Notes: a model not told the origin generated them from the sequence alone. Positions 1-7,579 are shown, numbered from the stretch's first letter. The stretch: 20,200 nucleotides of DNA from Caryophanales bacterium UBA1624 (GCA_002321395.1 DCMK01000068.1:52605-72804); one strand, 5' to 3'. Made by a program: numbers and translations.

Positions 1-430
1 GTTTTACAATGGGCAGGTGATTTCCGATTTCCATTTGGTCTTCCGCAACGGGAAGGCCGTGGAGGCGCATGCAAAGCAAGGGGAGGAAGCTCTCCGCTCC
101 ATCCTCAGTCTTGATGAAGGGAGCGCCTATTTAGGCGAATGCGCATTGGTCCCTTACGATTCGCCCATCAATAACACGGGTTTGCTTTTCTACAATACCC
201 TTTACGATGAAAACGCATGCTGCCATCTCGCTTTGGGGCGTGGGTTCAATGAACTGTATCCGAACTATGAGGAATATACCGAGGAGCAGATTCGCTCCTT
301 CGGCATCAATTTTTCCTTATCGCACGTCGATTTCATGATCGGGTCAAAAGACTTGAACATCATCGGCACGACGGAGGCGGGAGAAGAGATCCAGCTGTTC
401 AAAAACGGGAACTGGGCTTTCGGATTCTAA
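1..430 (+). CDS. M29-family aminopeptidase (AmpS/PepS-like), 3' part only
   Basis: This is the C-terminal end of a metallo-aminopeptidase that removes N-terminal residues from peptides in the cytoplasm. The reading frame is open from the window edge (first full codon at base 2), and the GTG at 17 is internal, so the true start lies to the left. Recognisable M29 stretches are FYNGQVISDFHLVF, LGECALV, the DENACCHLALG segment and SHVDFMIGS. In this family the Glu of LGEC, the His of CCHLALG, and the His and Asp of SHVDF correspond to metal ligands; the remaining Glu ligand would be upstream of the window. The stop overlaps the stop region of the convergent YolD-like gene by four bases (427-430). 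No terminator is visible between them. The family call is secure; which paralogue (AmpS, AmpT or PepS) is not resolved. Confidence 0.9.
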   Translation, partial: FYNGQVISDFHLVFRNGKAVEAHAKQGEEALRSILSLDEGSAYLGECALVPYDSPINNTGLLFYNTLYDENACCHLALGRGFNELYPNYEEYTEEQIRSFGINFSLSHVDFMIGSKDLNIIGTTEAGEEIQLFKNGNWAFGF

Positions 431-750
431 ACGTATTCAAGGTCGATCAGGTTGAGAAGCGGGATCCGCGTTTCCCCAACGATGAGGAAACGGTTGCTTG
501 CATCTACTTTTTCGATGGATCCGCATGCCCAATGCAGGCTGCCGTTTTCCCAATATTCCGCTTTCACGGAATCGCCTTGATGATGCTGAACCAAGATCCG
601 GTTCATTTCCTCAGCGCGGTCATTGGAGATCAAAGGGCGCGGGATCTGCGATCTTCTTTGCCGCATAGCGGCGAGGTATTGGGCTTGTTCGATCAAAGAT
701 TGATAAGGGGCGTATTTCATCATCCCCCGGTCTTCGAATTCCTCTTTCAT
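427..750 (-). CDS. YolD-like family protein
   Basis: This is a 107-residue protein of the YolD-like family. Its function is not firmly established, but members are commonly encoded directly after UvrX/YqjW-type Y-family polymerases in Firmicutes, which is the arrangement here. Visible family features are the N-terminal DRGMMKYAPYQSL stretch (expected pattern DRGxxKWxPF) and a C-terminal beta-rich half ending in IPLLNLIDLEYV. An upstream in-frame extension exists but is not credible. The ATG at 750 overlaps the polymerase stop as ATGA and has a strong Shine-Dalgarno GGAGGT eight bases upstream, inside the polymerase gene. The two genes should therefore be co-transcribed and translationally coupled. 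A role as an accessory factor of the polymerase is inference. Confidence 0.9.
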   Translation of the reverse strand: MKEEFEDRGMMKYAPYQSLIEQAQYLAAMRQRRSQIPRPLISNDRAEEMNRILVQHHQGDSVKAEYWENGSLHWACGSIEKVDASNRFLIVGETRIPLLNLIDLEYV

Positions 751-2000
751 GCGTGGTGACCTCCGATTTGCTGATGCCTTTCTTTGACGGTGGATTCTTC
801 TTTTAGAGAGCTTGCGCGGAGGACCGCGTTCCTGCCGTATCGCATGGAGATCTGGTCGATCGCTCTCCAGATTTGCCTTTGCTTTCTTTCCTTCTCTTCG
901 CTTTGGAAAAGGGAAAGCTGAACATTCTCTTCTTCGCATAGGCCCCCCAAGGAAACCCCGAGGTTGCGAATGGGGTTCGCTTCGTATTTGCAGGCTAAGA
1001 TCCCCAGGATGGTTTGATAGATCTTCTCGTTGGAATCACTTGGCCAATTGAGCCGCGACTGCGCGGAGAAGCCTCCCCCGGAAGAGGCGGAGTAACCGAC
1101 GTATAAAGAAACGACTCTTGCCTTTTGCCTTGTCAAACGAAGCCGGTAGCAGACGTCATCCACCATTTCACGGAGAATCAGTTTGGCTTCTTCCAAGCGA
1201 TAGTCGCGGATCAAGGTTTGGCCGATGGAAAGGCTCCTTTCTTTCGGAACATACTTTTTGCGGATGTCGGTCCGATCGATCCCGTTGGCTAAATCATGGA
1301 GCTGATTGCCCATGATCCCAAATTCTTCCCGAAGAAATCCGACATCGGTTTTTGCTATGCCCTCCAAAGTGGAAATCCCCATTTTTCTCAGGCGGGTTGC
1401 AGTGCCGTAGGAGATCCCCCAAACGTCCATCAAAGGGGTTTTCCAAAGTTTTGTGGACACGTCTTCCATCGACCAGCGCGCGATGAATGGAGGCTTCTTT
1501 TTCCCTTCCTGGTCCAAGCAGACTTTCGCCAAGAACATATTGGGGGCAAGCCCGGCGGTCGCGATTAAGCCGAGCTCAGTTTTGATGCGGCTTTGTATGC
1601 GGGAAACAAGTTCTTCTGCGGTGCAGCGATACATTTCCAAATAAGGGGTAAGACGAAGGAAGGATTCATCGATGGAATAAACGTGCAGGTCTTCTTCGGA
1701 GACGAAATCCAAAAAGATCGATACGACTTTTGCGGATGTTTTGACGTAATATGCCATCCTTGGCTTTGCATAGATCATCCCATCGACTTTTGGCAAGTCC
1801 TTCATCCGCTCGACGTTTTTTGCCCCGTATTTCTTTTTTAGATATGGGGTGACGGACATGACGATGGTGTTCTCGGTACGCTCGGGATCGCAAACGGCCA
1901 AAGGCGTTGAAAAGATGTCCAAACCTCGCGCGGCGCATTCGCAGCTGGCGTAGAAACTTTTCATGTCAATGACCGCGTAGACTTCGTCCATATCGTTCAT
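747..2000 (-). CDS. Y-family (UmuC/DinB-type) DNA polymerase, UvrX/YqjW-like
   Basis: This is a translesion DNA polymerase of about 417 residues. The palm begins with VYAVIDMKSFYASCE (first catalytic Asp). The second acidic pair is in YSIDESFLRL. The TENTIVMSVTPYLKKKYG stretch is typical of the Firmicutes UvrX/YqjW subgroup. A QLSLF motif near residues 361-365 fits the sliding-clamp binding consensus. The frame stays open upstream to an ATG at 2180, adding 60 residues of low-complexity, lower-GC sequence. I chose the ATG at 2000 because family members begin just before this conserved block, but neither start has a clear Shine-Dalgarno sequence, so the start is uncertain. The stop overlaps the YolD-like start by four bases. 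I found no perfect GAACN4GTTC-type LexA box upstream. Role in damage-induced mutagenesis is inferred from the family. Confidence 0.9.
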   Translation of the reverse strand: MNDMDEVYAVIDMKSFYASCECAARGLDIFSTPLAVCDPERTENTIVMSVTPYLKKKYGAKNVERMKDLPKVDGMIYAKPRMAYYVKTSAKVVSIFLDFVSEEDLHVYSIDESFLRLTPYLEMYRCTAEELVSRIQSRIKTELGLIATAGLAPNMFLAKVCLDQEGKKKPPFIARWSMEDVSTKLWKTPLMDVWGISYGTATRLRKMGISTLEGIAKTDVGFLREEFGIMGNQLHDLANGIDRTDIRKKYVPKERSLSIGQTLIRDYRLEEAKLILREMVDDVCYRLRLTRQKARVVSLYVGYSASSGGGFSAQSRLNWPSDSNEKIYQTILGILACKYEANPIRNLGVSLGGLCEEENVQLSLFQSEEKERKQRQIWRAIDQISMRYGRNAVLRASSLKEESTVKERHQQIGGHHA

Positions 2001-2232
2001 GATAGGAGAAAACAATTTCACTTTTAGGCTTGAATTTTGCGTTTCGATTTTTGGAAACATTTTCCCGAAAAGTATCTGCTCATCATAGCTGCTCTTTTTC
2101 GAAGGCTTCGGACTCTGTACGAAAAAAGGGGAAGAAAGCAGGAGAAAAGCATTTTCATTTTCGTTTTCTTGTGCGCTCATCTCTTCTTTTTCGACTTTCC
2201 GTTGGCGCCTTTCGCTTTGGGGCTTTCTTTTC

Positions 2233-2260
2233 TTGTAATGGAGGGCGGGATGGATATAAT
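2233..2260 (+). promoter_or_regulatory. Promoter of the tRNA-Ala gene
   Basis: TTGTAA at 2233-2238 and a perfect TATAAT at 2255-2260 are separated by 16 bases. The predicted start (about 2267) is a few bases before the mature tRNA 5' end at 2272, a normal arrangement for a single tRNA unit. Confidence 0.8.
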
Positions 2261-2271
2261 AATTCCGCGTT

Positions 2272-2347
2272 GGGCCTTTAGCTCAGTTGGGAGAGCGCTT
2301 CCTTCGCAAGGAAGAGGTCGCCGGTTCGAATCCGGTAAGGTCCACCA
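2272..2347 (+). tRNA. tRNA-Ala (anticodon CGC)
   Basis: A complete cloverleaf can be folded. The acceptor stem is GGGCCTT (2272-2278) with AAGGTCC (2337-2343). The D stem is GCTC/GAGC (2281-2284, 2293-2296). The anticodon stem CTTCC/GGAAG encloses loop TTCGCAA (2303-2309) with anticodon CGC. The T arm is GCCGG-TTCGAAT-CCGGT. The G3:U70 wobble pair, the identity element for alanyl-tRNA synthetase, is present, which independently supports Ala. CCA is encoded (2345-2347). It reads GCG codons. It stands alone with its own promoter and terminator. Confidence 0.96.
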
Positions 2348-2390
2348 AATTGATTGTTCGCCGAAATGTCTTCGGCTTAAGATTGCCGTT

Positions 2391-2420
2391 GGTTCCGTTA
2401 TGGAACCGTTTTTTGTTTTT
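2391..2420 (+). terminator. Rho-independent terminator of the tRNA unit
   Basis: GGTTCC (2391-2396), loop GTTAT, GGAACC (2402-2407), then GTTTTTTGTTTTT. A smaller hairpin GCCGAA-ATGTC-TTCGGC (2360-2376) lies between the tRNA and the terminator and belongs to the precursor trailer. Confidence 0.85.
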
Positions 2421-2723
2421 GGTATTCCCAATCCGAATGTATTTTGTGATTTGGCATCTTTTTCGATGAGTTATTTCCACTTCTTAAGTTGAAAAAACGC
2501 AAAATCGAAGTGAATTTATGCTAGAAAATGCAATACGGGAACGCTCCTAGAAGTAAAAAGCGGTAAAACCTGCAAAAGACATTCTCCGTTGGCGCAGTTG
2601 ATAGCCAACAATCCTTTTCATTATCGCGGGTCTGCTTGTTGATCGCCGTCCTTTTTGTTTTTCAATGGCAAATCACCGATAAAACACAAAGTTTTTGGGC
2701 AAATGCTCAATTTCTCTTTTCGG
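2421..2723. other. Intergenic stretch, no gene seen
   Basis: I see no convincing coding sequence here; the short open frames lack ribosome binding sites and family resemblance. Visible structure is limited to a six-base-pair hairpin GTTGGC/GCCAAC (2588-2593, 2604-2609) followed by AATCCTTTT, and a widely spaced CACTTC/GAAGTG repeat near 2480-2515. Their significance is unknown. Confidence 0.5.
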
Positions 2724-2732
2724 TGTTACAAT
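2724..2732 (+). promoter_or_regulatory. Extended -10 promoter of the membrane protein gene
   Basis: TGTTACAAT has the TGn extension followed by TACAAT (2727-2732). No good -35 is visible at 16-18 bases, as is common for extended -10 promoters. The predicted start at about 2739 leaves a leader of about 15 bases containing the Shine-Dalgarno AAAGGAG (2741-2747). Confidence 0.55.
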
Positions 2733-2753
2733 GGGCGTCGAAAGGAGACAAAT

Positions 2754-3440
2754 ATGGAATTTGTCAAAAAATCTTTGTCTAAATGGGTGCAGGCGATCCT
2801 GATTCTGGTCGTTGGCATCCTCACCATCGTCGCGGGTGCTCAGATGGGAAACACGAGCATGGATGCGCTCCTCAACGGGAATGGGTCGGCGGAGACAATC
2901 AAAAGCATCTCCCTCGTTTTGGGTTGGTCCTTGATTGTCATCGGATCCATCGGCATCGTCGCGGGGCTGCTCAGCACCGTTTTGTCGAAAACGGGATTTG
3001 CTTCCGCCGCGATTACCGCTGGGCTTACCCTAGCCATCGGCATTTGGCTTGTCGTGCGTCAAGAGGCTGGCAAGCTGATGTTCGTTCTGATTGGATTCGT
3101 TCCGTACGTGATGATCGTCGTTGGCGCGGTTTTGTTCGCCGATGCCGCTTTCCTCATTGTGAATGGGATTCGCAATAAGGCGCTGAAGCAGGCTCTTCCC
3201 GCCGCCATCATCGGCGCTTTGGTCGCGATTGCCTCGATCGTTCTTGGGGCCCTCTGCATCGCTACTAACGAAGGGGGAGACACCATCATCCCGTCCAATG
3301 TCCAGCTCATCATCTTCGGCGTTATTCTCCTCATCTATGCCTGCTTTTCGATCTTGGCGACCTTCGTCTCACTTCCGATGGTCACGGTCGTCGCCGTCCA
3401 AAAAGACGAAGATGATCCCCAAGGCGATCATCAAGCTTAA
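2754..3440 (+). CDS. Multi-pass membrane protein of unknown function
   Basis: This is a 228-residue, strongly hydrophobic protein with about six or seven membrane segments. They lie at WVQAILILVVGILTIVAG, SLVLGWSLIVIGSIGIVAG, AAITAGLTLAIGIWLVV, the LMFVLIGF to LIVNG stretch (probably two), AAIIGALVAIASIVLG, and LIIFGVILLIYACFSILA. The N-terminus (MEFVKKSLSKW) is short and basic, and the C-terminal tail is acidic (KDEDDPQGD). I do not recognise a specific family or catalytic residues. Start choice: the ATG at 2754 has Shine-Dalgarno AAAGGAG six bases upstream and an extended -10 promoter before it; an in-frame ATG at 2655 lies upstream of that promoter and is rejected. The gene is monocistronic, with a strong terminator after it. 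A transport or envelope role cannot be decided. Confidence 0.85.
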   Translation: MEFVKKSLSKWVQAILILVVGILTIVAGAQMGNTSMDALLNGNGSAETIKSISLVLGWSLIVIGSIGIVAGLLSTVLSKTGFASAAITAGLTLAIGIWLVVRQEAGKLMFVLIGFVPYVMIVVGAVLFADAAFLIVNGIRNKALKQALPAAIIGALVAIASIVLGALCIATNEGGDTIIPSNVQLIIFGVILLIYACFSILATFVSLPMVTVVAVQKDEDDPQGDHQA

Positions 3441-3460
3441 GCGAGAAAGATAAATAGCGA

Positions 3461-3490
3461 AAAGCCCACATGCTGTGGGCTTTATTTTTT
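3461..3490 (+). terminator. Rho-independent terminator, probably shared by convergent genes
   Basis: AAAGCCCACA (3461-3470), loop TGC, TGTGGGCTTT (3474-3483), then ATTTTTT. It ends the membrane protein transcript. The stop codon of the convergent methyltransferase gene (3482-3484) lies within the right arm, so the hairpin may also act on the minus strand, although its T-tract is poorer in that direction. Confidence 0.85.
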
Positions 3491-4096
3491 GCCAATCAGG
3501 CAAATCCAAGGGCCTTTTGCGTGGATGGATACGGAAGAAAAGCCCGCTTTGAGCAAAAGGGATTCCAAGTCTTTCGCGGTGTAAAAATTCATGTTGGGCA
3601 TGATGGGGCGGAGCCTTTCTTGGCAAGCGATGTTTTTGCCATCGTCCTCATTGAGAATCATAAAAGACGCGCCTGGAATTAAGACGCGGGCGATTTCTTG
3701 AAAGGTTTCCTCAATGCGAGGCCAAAAATAGACGGTTTCCACCGCCAAGGCGAAAGAGTAGGAGCTTTTCTCAATGGGAAGGGAAGCGACGTCCCCGCGG
3801 ATTATTCGGCAGCGGCCTCCATCGATTTCTTTTTGATTCCTTTTGGCGGCTTCTTCCACGGCGACTTTCGAATAATCGATGCCCGTAACAAACTCGGTCC
3901 CTTCCCGGAGCAAGAGCCTGTGGGTCGTCTCGCCTCCTCCGCATCCTAAATCCAGGCAGCGGGGGAATCTTGAATCGCCGAGCAAAGAAAATCCCCAATC
4001 GATGAGGGGCGCGTGGTGGAGGTTCATCTCCTGAATCCTTTTACGGCCCATTTCGCCGATGGGTTTTTGGGCGTTGGAAATGTATTTCTTATTCAT
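3482..4096 (-). CDS. Class I SAM-dependent methyltransferase
   Basis: This is a 204-residue Rossmann-fold methyltransferase using S-adenosylmethionine. Motif I is CLDLGCGGGETT (about residues 47-58). The acidic residue that binds the SAM ribose is Asp74 in TGIDYS. A motif II/III-like region (IIRGDVASLPI) and the SFALAVETVYFW stretch follow. The N-terminal GEMGRKRIQEMNLHHAPLIDWG is typical of small Firmicutes methyltransferases; the substrate cannot be told from sequence. The ATG at 4096 overlaps the end of the GGDEF gene by eight bases, so the two are an operon with coupled translation, and no separate Shine-Dalgarno is clear. The open frame continues upstream inside the GGDEF gene in a different frame; that part is shadow sequence and was excluded. 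Confidence 0.87.
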   Translation of the reverse strand: MNKKYISNAQKPIGEMGRKRIQEMNLHHAPLIDWGFSLLGDSRFPRCLDLGCGGGETTHRLLLREGTEFVTGIDYSKVAVEEAAKRNQKEIDGGRCRIIRGDVASLPIEKSSYSFALAVETVYFWPRIEETFQEIARVLIPGASFMILNEDDGKNIACQERLRPIMPNMNFYTAKDLESLLLKAGFSSVSIHAKGPWICLIGKK

Positions 4097-5243
4097 ACTG
4101 GCGAGAGAGGTGGTGGGACTCGTGGAAACGTTTCTTCGCTTCGTACATTTTCTCGTCGATGCGGAAGAGAAGATCGTCCAAGGAGTTGCTGCTATTGAGG
4201 CGATATTCGAGGAATCCCATGGAAACGCTGAGGAAATAAGGGCGTTCTTCGGTTTGCTTTTGCTTTGCGAACGCTTCGTTGATTTGCCGGATGAAGGTTT
4301 CGCCGATTTCATTTTCCGGGGAGCGGATGAAAATCAGGAATTCGTCCCCGGCGTATCGGATGACATTTCCTTTTTTGCCGACGATCGAAACGAAGGTCCG
4401 CGCGGCTTCAATCAAAGCCTTATCCCCCATTTGGTGGCCGAATTGGTCATTGATGTTCTTGAAATCATTCAAGTCGATCATGATCGCGGCGAGGCTGACG
4501 TTTTTGAGCCGATAACGTTGTTGAAGGTAGATGAGATAGGCGCGGTTGTACAAACCGGTGAGAGAGTCGCGATAGATGGATTGGTTTTGAATCGTCAGGA
4601 ACAAACCGACGATGCCGATGGCCACGGAAGGCCATTGCAGGGAAACCCCGTAGAAGCAGGCCTGAAGGATGACCCCGATGAGGATGGGGGCCAAGAAGAT
4701 GACCATGGAATAGAATTGGAAAGGCTCTGCATGGCGTTTGTCGATGAAATGATAAAGGATAGAGGAAGCCAGAATCGCCAATTCCACCACGACGAGAACG
4801 TAGTATCCGGGAAGCCTGAGATAGGTGTTTTCCGGGGTGATGGTGAAAAACAAGGGAAGGAAAGGATTCGCGAGGATGAGGATGATTCCGACTAGCATCG
4901 GTATGTGGGTGAGCAGAAAATGCGGCTTCTTCAATTTACCGTCGAAGAAAGCGAAGAGGAAGAGCAGCCAAGCCGTCAGAAGCATCACCGTGGTGATGAA
5001 GGAGCAGGTGTTCACAATGTAAAGGATGATGCGGACGGCGTTACCGGGTTGCCCGTCAAGGATGCTGGAGATGGTGTCGGAGACGGCGGATAATCCGGTG
5101 AGAAGAAGCATTAAAAACAAACAAGCGCTGGTGGCGGTTTTTTTATGGAACCTTCGGTAGCAAGCCAAATAGCAAACGACCGCTAGCATCAATGCGACGG
5201 TGTTGCTGCCGATGGCGGAGGCCGCGATGGTGGATAACTGCAT
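4089..5243 (-). CDS. Membrane-bound GGDEF protein (probable diguanylate cyclase)
   Basis: This 384-residue protein has a hydrophobic N-terminal half (residues 10-215, about seven membrane spans) and a C-terminal GGDEF domain (about 222-384). The domain shows YRDSLTGLYNRAYL, the Mg/GTP region MIDLNDFKNINDQFGH, and the active-loop signature AGDEF (298-302) in place of GGDEF. Ala in the first position is found in some active cyclases, so cyclic di-GMP synthesis is likely but not certain. An RxxD product-inhibition site is not seen at its usual place; the corresponding residues read roughly GKKG. The start is uncertain: the ATG at 5243 lies six bases after a TATATT box without a Shine-Dalgarno, and a TTG at 5294 would add 17 residues. 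The overlapping methyltransferase gene follows. Confidence 0.88.
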   Translation of the reverse strand: MQLSTIAASAIGSNTVALMLAVVCYLACYRRFHKKTATSACLFLMLLLTGLSAVSDTISSILDGQPGNAVRIILYIVNTCSFITTVMLLTAWLLFLFAFFDGKLKKPHFLLTHIPMLVGIILILANPFLPLFFTITPENTYLRLPGYYVLVVVELAILASSILYHFIDKRHAEPFQFYSMVIFLAPILIGVILQACFYGVSLQWPSVAIGIVGLFLTIQNQSIYRDSLTGLYNRAYLIYLQQRYRLKNVSLAAIMIDLNDFKNINDQFGHQMGDKALIEAARTFVSIVGKKGNVIRYAGDEFLIFIRSPENEIGETFIRQINEAFAKQKQTEERPYFLSVSMGFLEYRLNSSNSLDDLLFRIDEKMYEAKKRFHESHHLSRQYE

Positions 5244-5249
5244 AGGACA

Positions 5250-5255
5250 AATATA
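5250..5255 (-). promoter_or_regulatory. -10 box directly before the GGDEF gene (leaderless candidate)
   Basis: On the minus strand TATATT is followed by six bases and then the ATG at 5243. If used, transcription would begin at or next to the start codon. No convincing -35 hexamer is seen, so support is moderate. Confidence 0.4.
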
Positions 5256-5312
5256 CTCTTTGGGGCTTCGGGATAAAAAGAACCGCTCCGCCAAGTGATT
5301 CCGATTTCCTTC

Positions 5313-5957
5313 TTAGTTCCCTTTTTCCAGGAAAAGAGCGAATTTGAAGTCCGTGGTCGCTTTGACCCCGTGGAGCCCGCCTTTGGCGAAGCAGAAAGAA
5401 TCGCCCGCTTTGACAGGGTGATCAGAGCCTTCATAGAAGATTACGCCTTCCCCGTCCAAGATGATCAGCAAAGCTTCCCCTGGGGCTTTGTGGGGGGCGA
5501 GTTCGCAGCCCTCTCCCAAAGACAAAACGGCGAGTTGTGCGCTGGGGGTGTCGGCAACGGTGAGGTTGATAACCTTTCCTTGTTGGTAGGGAAGAAGGTT
5601 TTTCAACGCAAAAACCTCTCCTTTGTTGATCAACGGATTCATAGAGTTCTCCTTTTCCAAACGCCATTCAAAATAAAGGAAGGGGTCTTTCTTGGCCTTT
5701 TTGCCTAAAAGCTCATTGGCCGTCGACAAGTAGGCTCCCCCAAAATGAAGCGCCAAATCTCGATTCTCCTTTTCCAAAAAACCATTCCCGGACCCCAAGC
5801 CGATTAGTAAGCAATCTATCGGATAACTTTCCTTGGTGATGGACGTCCCTTCCCCCAAGGAAAATACTGTGGCGTGTTTGGTGACTTTTTCGGAAATCGT
5901 CAAGAAAGGAATCGCAGAATTCGATTTTTCAAATGTGAAAGTCGTCCCCTTTTGCAT
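5313..5957 (-). CDS. Two-domain cupin protein
   Basis: This is a 214-residue protein with two cupin-like halves. The second half (about residues 115-212) is a normal small cupin: GEGCELAPHKAPGEALLIILDGEGVIF carries the His and Glu of cupin motif 1, and PVKAGDSFCFAKGGLHGVKA gives motif 2 with the conserved PxG-like turn and His. The first half (about 10-100, from KVTKHATVFSLGEGTSI) resembles a cupin but lacks the His cluster and is probably degenerate. The small second domain resembles Firmicutes stand-alone cupins of unknown substrate; a sugar, metal or small-molecule binding role is inference. The ATG at 5957 has AAAGGG seven bases upstream and a TAAAAT -10 box at 5981-5976. It is divergent from the dipeptidase gene. 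Confidence 0.82.
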   Translation of the reverse strand: MQKGTTFTFEKSNSAIPFLTISEKVTKHATVFSLGEGTSITKESYPIDCLLIGLGSGNGFLEKENRDLALHFGGAYLSTANELLGKKAKKDPFLYFEWRLEKENSMNPLINKGEVFALKNLLPYQQGKVINLTVADTPSAQLAVLSLGEGCELAPHKAPGEALLIILDGEGVIFYEGSDHPVKAGDSFCFAKGGLHGVKATTDFKFALFLEKGN

Positions 5958-5975
5958 GGCATTTCCCTTTCGACC

Positions 5976-5981
5976 ATTTTA
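5976..5981 (-). promoter_or_regulatory. -10 box of the cupin gene
   Basis: TAAAAT on the minus strand predicts a start about 11 bases before the ATG, leaving a short leader that includes the AAAGGG Shine-Dalgarno. No clear -35 is present. Confidence 0.4.
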
Positions 5982-6027
5982 CCGCGGAGCATGTCTTGGG
6001 TCGATGGTTTCGCATTAGAAAGCGGGG

Positions 6028-6036
6028 TGGTAAAAT
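6028..6036 (+). promoter_or_regulatory. Extended -10 promoter of the C69 dipeptidase gene
   Basis: TGGTAAAAT carries the TGn extension followed by TAAAAT (6031-6036). The leader contains AAGGAG (6046-6051), 11 bases before the ATG at 6063, a slightly long spacing. Confidence 0.55.
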
Positions 6037-6062
6037 ATCTTCATTAAGGAGAATTAACTTAC

Positions 6063-7523
6063 ATGGCTTGCACAACAGTATTGGTTGGGAAGAACGCCAG
6101 CAACGATGGCTCTACGATGATCGCCAGGAACGACGATGGGCATTTCGACGTGAAAAAGCTCATCGTGGTGGATCCCAAGGATCAACCGAAGAAATACCGT
6201 TCGAAGATCGGAAAGCTCACGGTCGAGGATCTTCCAGAGAATCCGCTTCGCTACACGATGATCCCAAATGTCGATACTTCGAATGGGGTTTGGCCTGCTG
6301 CAGGCGTCAATTCCTATGGCGTCGGAATGACGGCGACGGAGACCATCACCAGCAACCCCAGGGTGAAAGGCGCCGATCCTTACGTCGTCCCCCACGAAGA
6401 AAACGGCAAGCAAATGCCGGGTGGTTTGGGTGAAGAGGATTTGGTTTTGCTGGTCCTCCCTTATATCCGTTCTGCGCGGGAAGGCGTGGAACGTCTCGGT
6501 GCTTTGCTTGAAAAATACGGAACCTATGAGCCCAATGGCATCGCCTTCAACGATCCGGATGAGATTTGGTGGCTGGAAACCATTGGGGGCCATCATTGGA
6601 TTGCCCGTAGGGTTCCCGATGATTCCTATGTCATGATGCCGAACCAATTCGGGCTCGATAACTTCGATTTCGAAGACGCCTACGGGGCGAAAAAAGAGAA
6701 TATGTGTTCCCCCGATTTGCGGGAATTCGTGGAAAAGAACCATTTGGCTTTGGAACAAAAAGGGGCGTTCAACCCTCGTTTAGCGTTCGGGTCGAAAGCC
6801 GACTCCGATCACGTTTACAATACCCCGCGCGCTTGGTACATGATGCGTTATTTCAATCCCAGGACCTTCGTTTATGACGGGGTGAACGCTCGCTACACCC
6901 CGATGTCCGACGACATCCCATGGTCCATGGTCCCGGAGTCGAAGATCACGGTGGAGGACGTGAAATACATCCTTTCCTCCTACTATCAAGGGACTCCCTA
7001 CGATCCCTATTCCAAATCCGGGGATCCTTCTTTGCACGGCATTTACCGTCCAATCGGGATCAGCAGGACCTCATTTATGACTTGCTTGCAGGCCCGTCCG
7101 AACCTTCCACGCGAGATCTCCACGATCGAATGGCTGTGCATGGGGGCAAATCCCTTCAATGCTTTCGTGGCGATCTATCCCAACGTCAGCAAAATCCCGG
7201 CTTATTTCTCCGGAACCAAGAAAACGGTGGATACTTCCTCCTTCTATTGGGCGAACCGTCTCATCGGCGCTTTGGCCGACTCCCATTTCCATTCCACCGC
7301 GATCTTCATTGAGCGTTATCAGAACAAGATGCAGGAAACGAACCGTGAGCACATTTTGAAAACGGATCAAAAATACCTAGAAGCCAAAGATCCGTCCGTT
7401 TTGGAAACGGCCAATCAAGATATTGCCGATTCGGCGAAAAGGGACACCGACTTCGTTTTGAAGGAAGTTCTGGGCGTCGCCTCCAATGCGATGAAATGCG
7501 GATATTCCCGTTCTGACAACTGA
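6063..7523 (+). CDS. C69-family dipeptidase (PepD-like)
   Basis: This 486-residue Ntn-hydrolase-type dipeptidase cleaves dipeptides in the cytoplasm. The N-terminus MACTTVLVGKNASNDGSTMI is diagnostic for the family. The nucleophile is expected to be Cys3, exposed after removal of the first residues; the very short leader matches lactobacillal PepD rather than exported members. Further family blocks are IARNDDGHFDVKK, GVNSYGVGMTATETI, the AFNDPDEIWWLETIGGHHW stretch and YVMMPNQF. The C-terminal third has SSFYWANRLIGALAD. Length is normal for the family (about 470-490). Start: ATG with AAGGAG upstream. It is followed by a strong terminator, so it is monocistronic. Together with the M29 aminopeptidase and S33-like hydrolases nearby, it suggests peptide scavenging. 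Confidence 0.93.
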   Translation: MACTTVLVGKNASNDGSTMIARNDDGHFDVKKLIVVDPKDQPKKYRSKIGKLTVEDLPENPLRYTMIPNVDTSNGVWPAAGVNSYGVGMTATETITSNPRVKGADPYVVPHEENGKQMPGGLGEEDLVLLVLPYIRSAREGVERLGALLEKYGTYEPNGIAFNDPDEIWWLETIGGHHWIARRVPDDSYVMMPNQFGLDNFDFEDAYGAKKENMCSPDLREFVEKNHLALEQKGAFNPRLAFGSKADSDHVYNTPRAWYMMRYFNPRTFVYDGVNARYTPMSDDIPWSMVPESKITVEDVKYILSSYYQGTPYDPYSKSGDPSLHGIYRPIGISRTSFMTCLQARPNLPREISTIEWLCMGANPFNAFVAIYPNVSKIPAYFSGTKKTVDTSSFYWANRLIGALADSHFHSTAIFIERYQNKMQETNREHILKTDQKYLEAKDPSVLETANQDIADSAKRDTDFVLKEVLGVASNAMKCGYSRSDN

Positions 7524-7546
7524 TCAAGGGGAGCGATTCGCAATTT

Positions 7547-7573
7547 GGCCGCCTTCGAAGGCGGCCTTTCCTT
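7547..7573 (+). terminator. Rho-independent terminator after the dipeptidase gene
   Basis: A perfect 20-base inverted repeat (7547-7566) built from GGCCGCCT and AGGCGGCC around a TCGA loop is followed by TTTCCTT. The T-tract merges into the TATAAT box of thyA, so terminator and next promoter abut. Confidence 0.85.
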
Positions 7574-7579
7574 TATAAT
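7574..7579 (+). promoter_or_regulatory. -10 box of the thyA-folA operon
   Basis: A perfect TATAAT lies ten bases before the thyA ATG at 7590. The predicted start (about 7586) would give a leader of only three or four bases, and no Shine-Dalgarno is present. No good -35 is visible; that position is occupied by the terminator hairpin. Confidence 0.5.

Noticed and set aside
751..939. Longer YolD-like protein starting at 939
   Set aside because: The extra part is a shadow of the polymerase C-terminus; the ATG at 750 has a strong Shine-Dalgarno and the ATGA coupling.
2001..2200. LexA/SOS box for the Y-family polymerase
   Set aside because: I looked for GAACNNNNGTTC-type sites upstream and found no acceptable match.
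2037..2492. Open frame running through the tRNA gene
   Set aside because: It overlaps a perfect tRNA-Ala and its promoter; no ribosome binding site or coding signature.
2655..2753. Upstream start for the membrane protein
   Set aside because: It precedes the predicted transcription start, while the ATG at 2754 has a good Shine-Dalgarno.
4097..4312. N-terminal extension of the methyltransferase to 4312
   Set aside because: It lies wholly inside the GGDEF coding sequence in another frame and has Ser/Lys-rich shadow composition; the conserved domain begins after the ATG at 4096.
5295..5708. Long open frame opposite the cupin gene
   Set aside because: It lacks family resemblance and a ribosome binding site, and lies over a well-supported gene.
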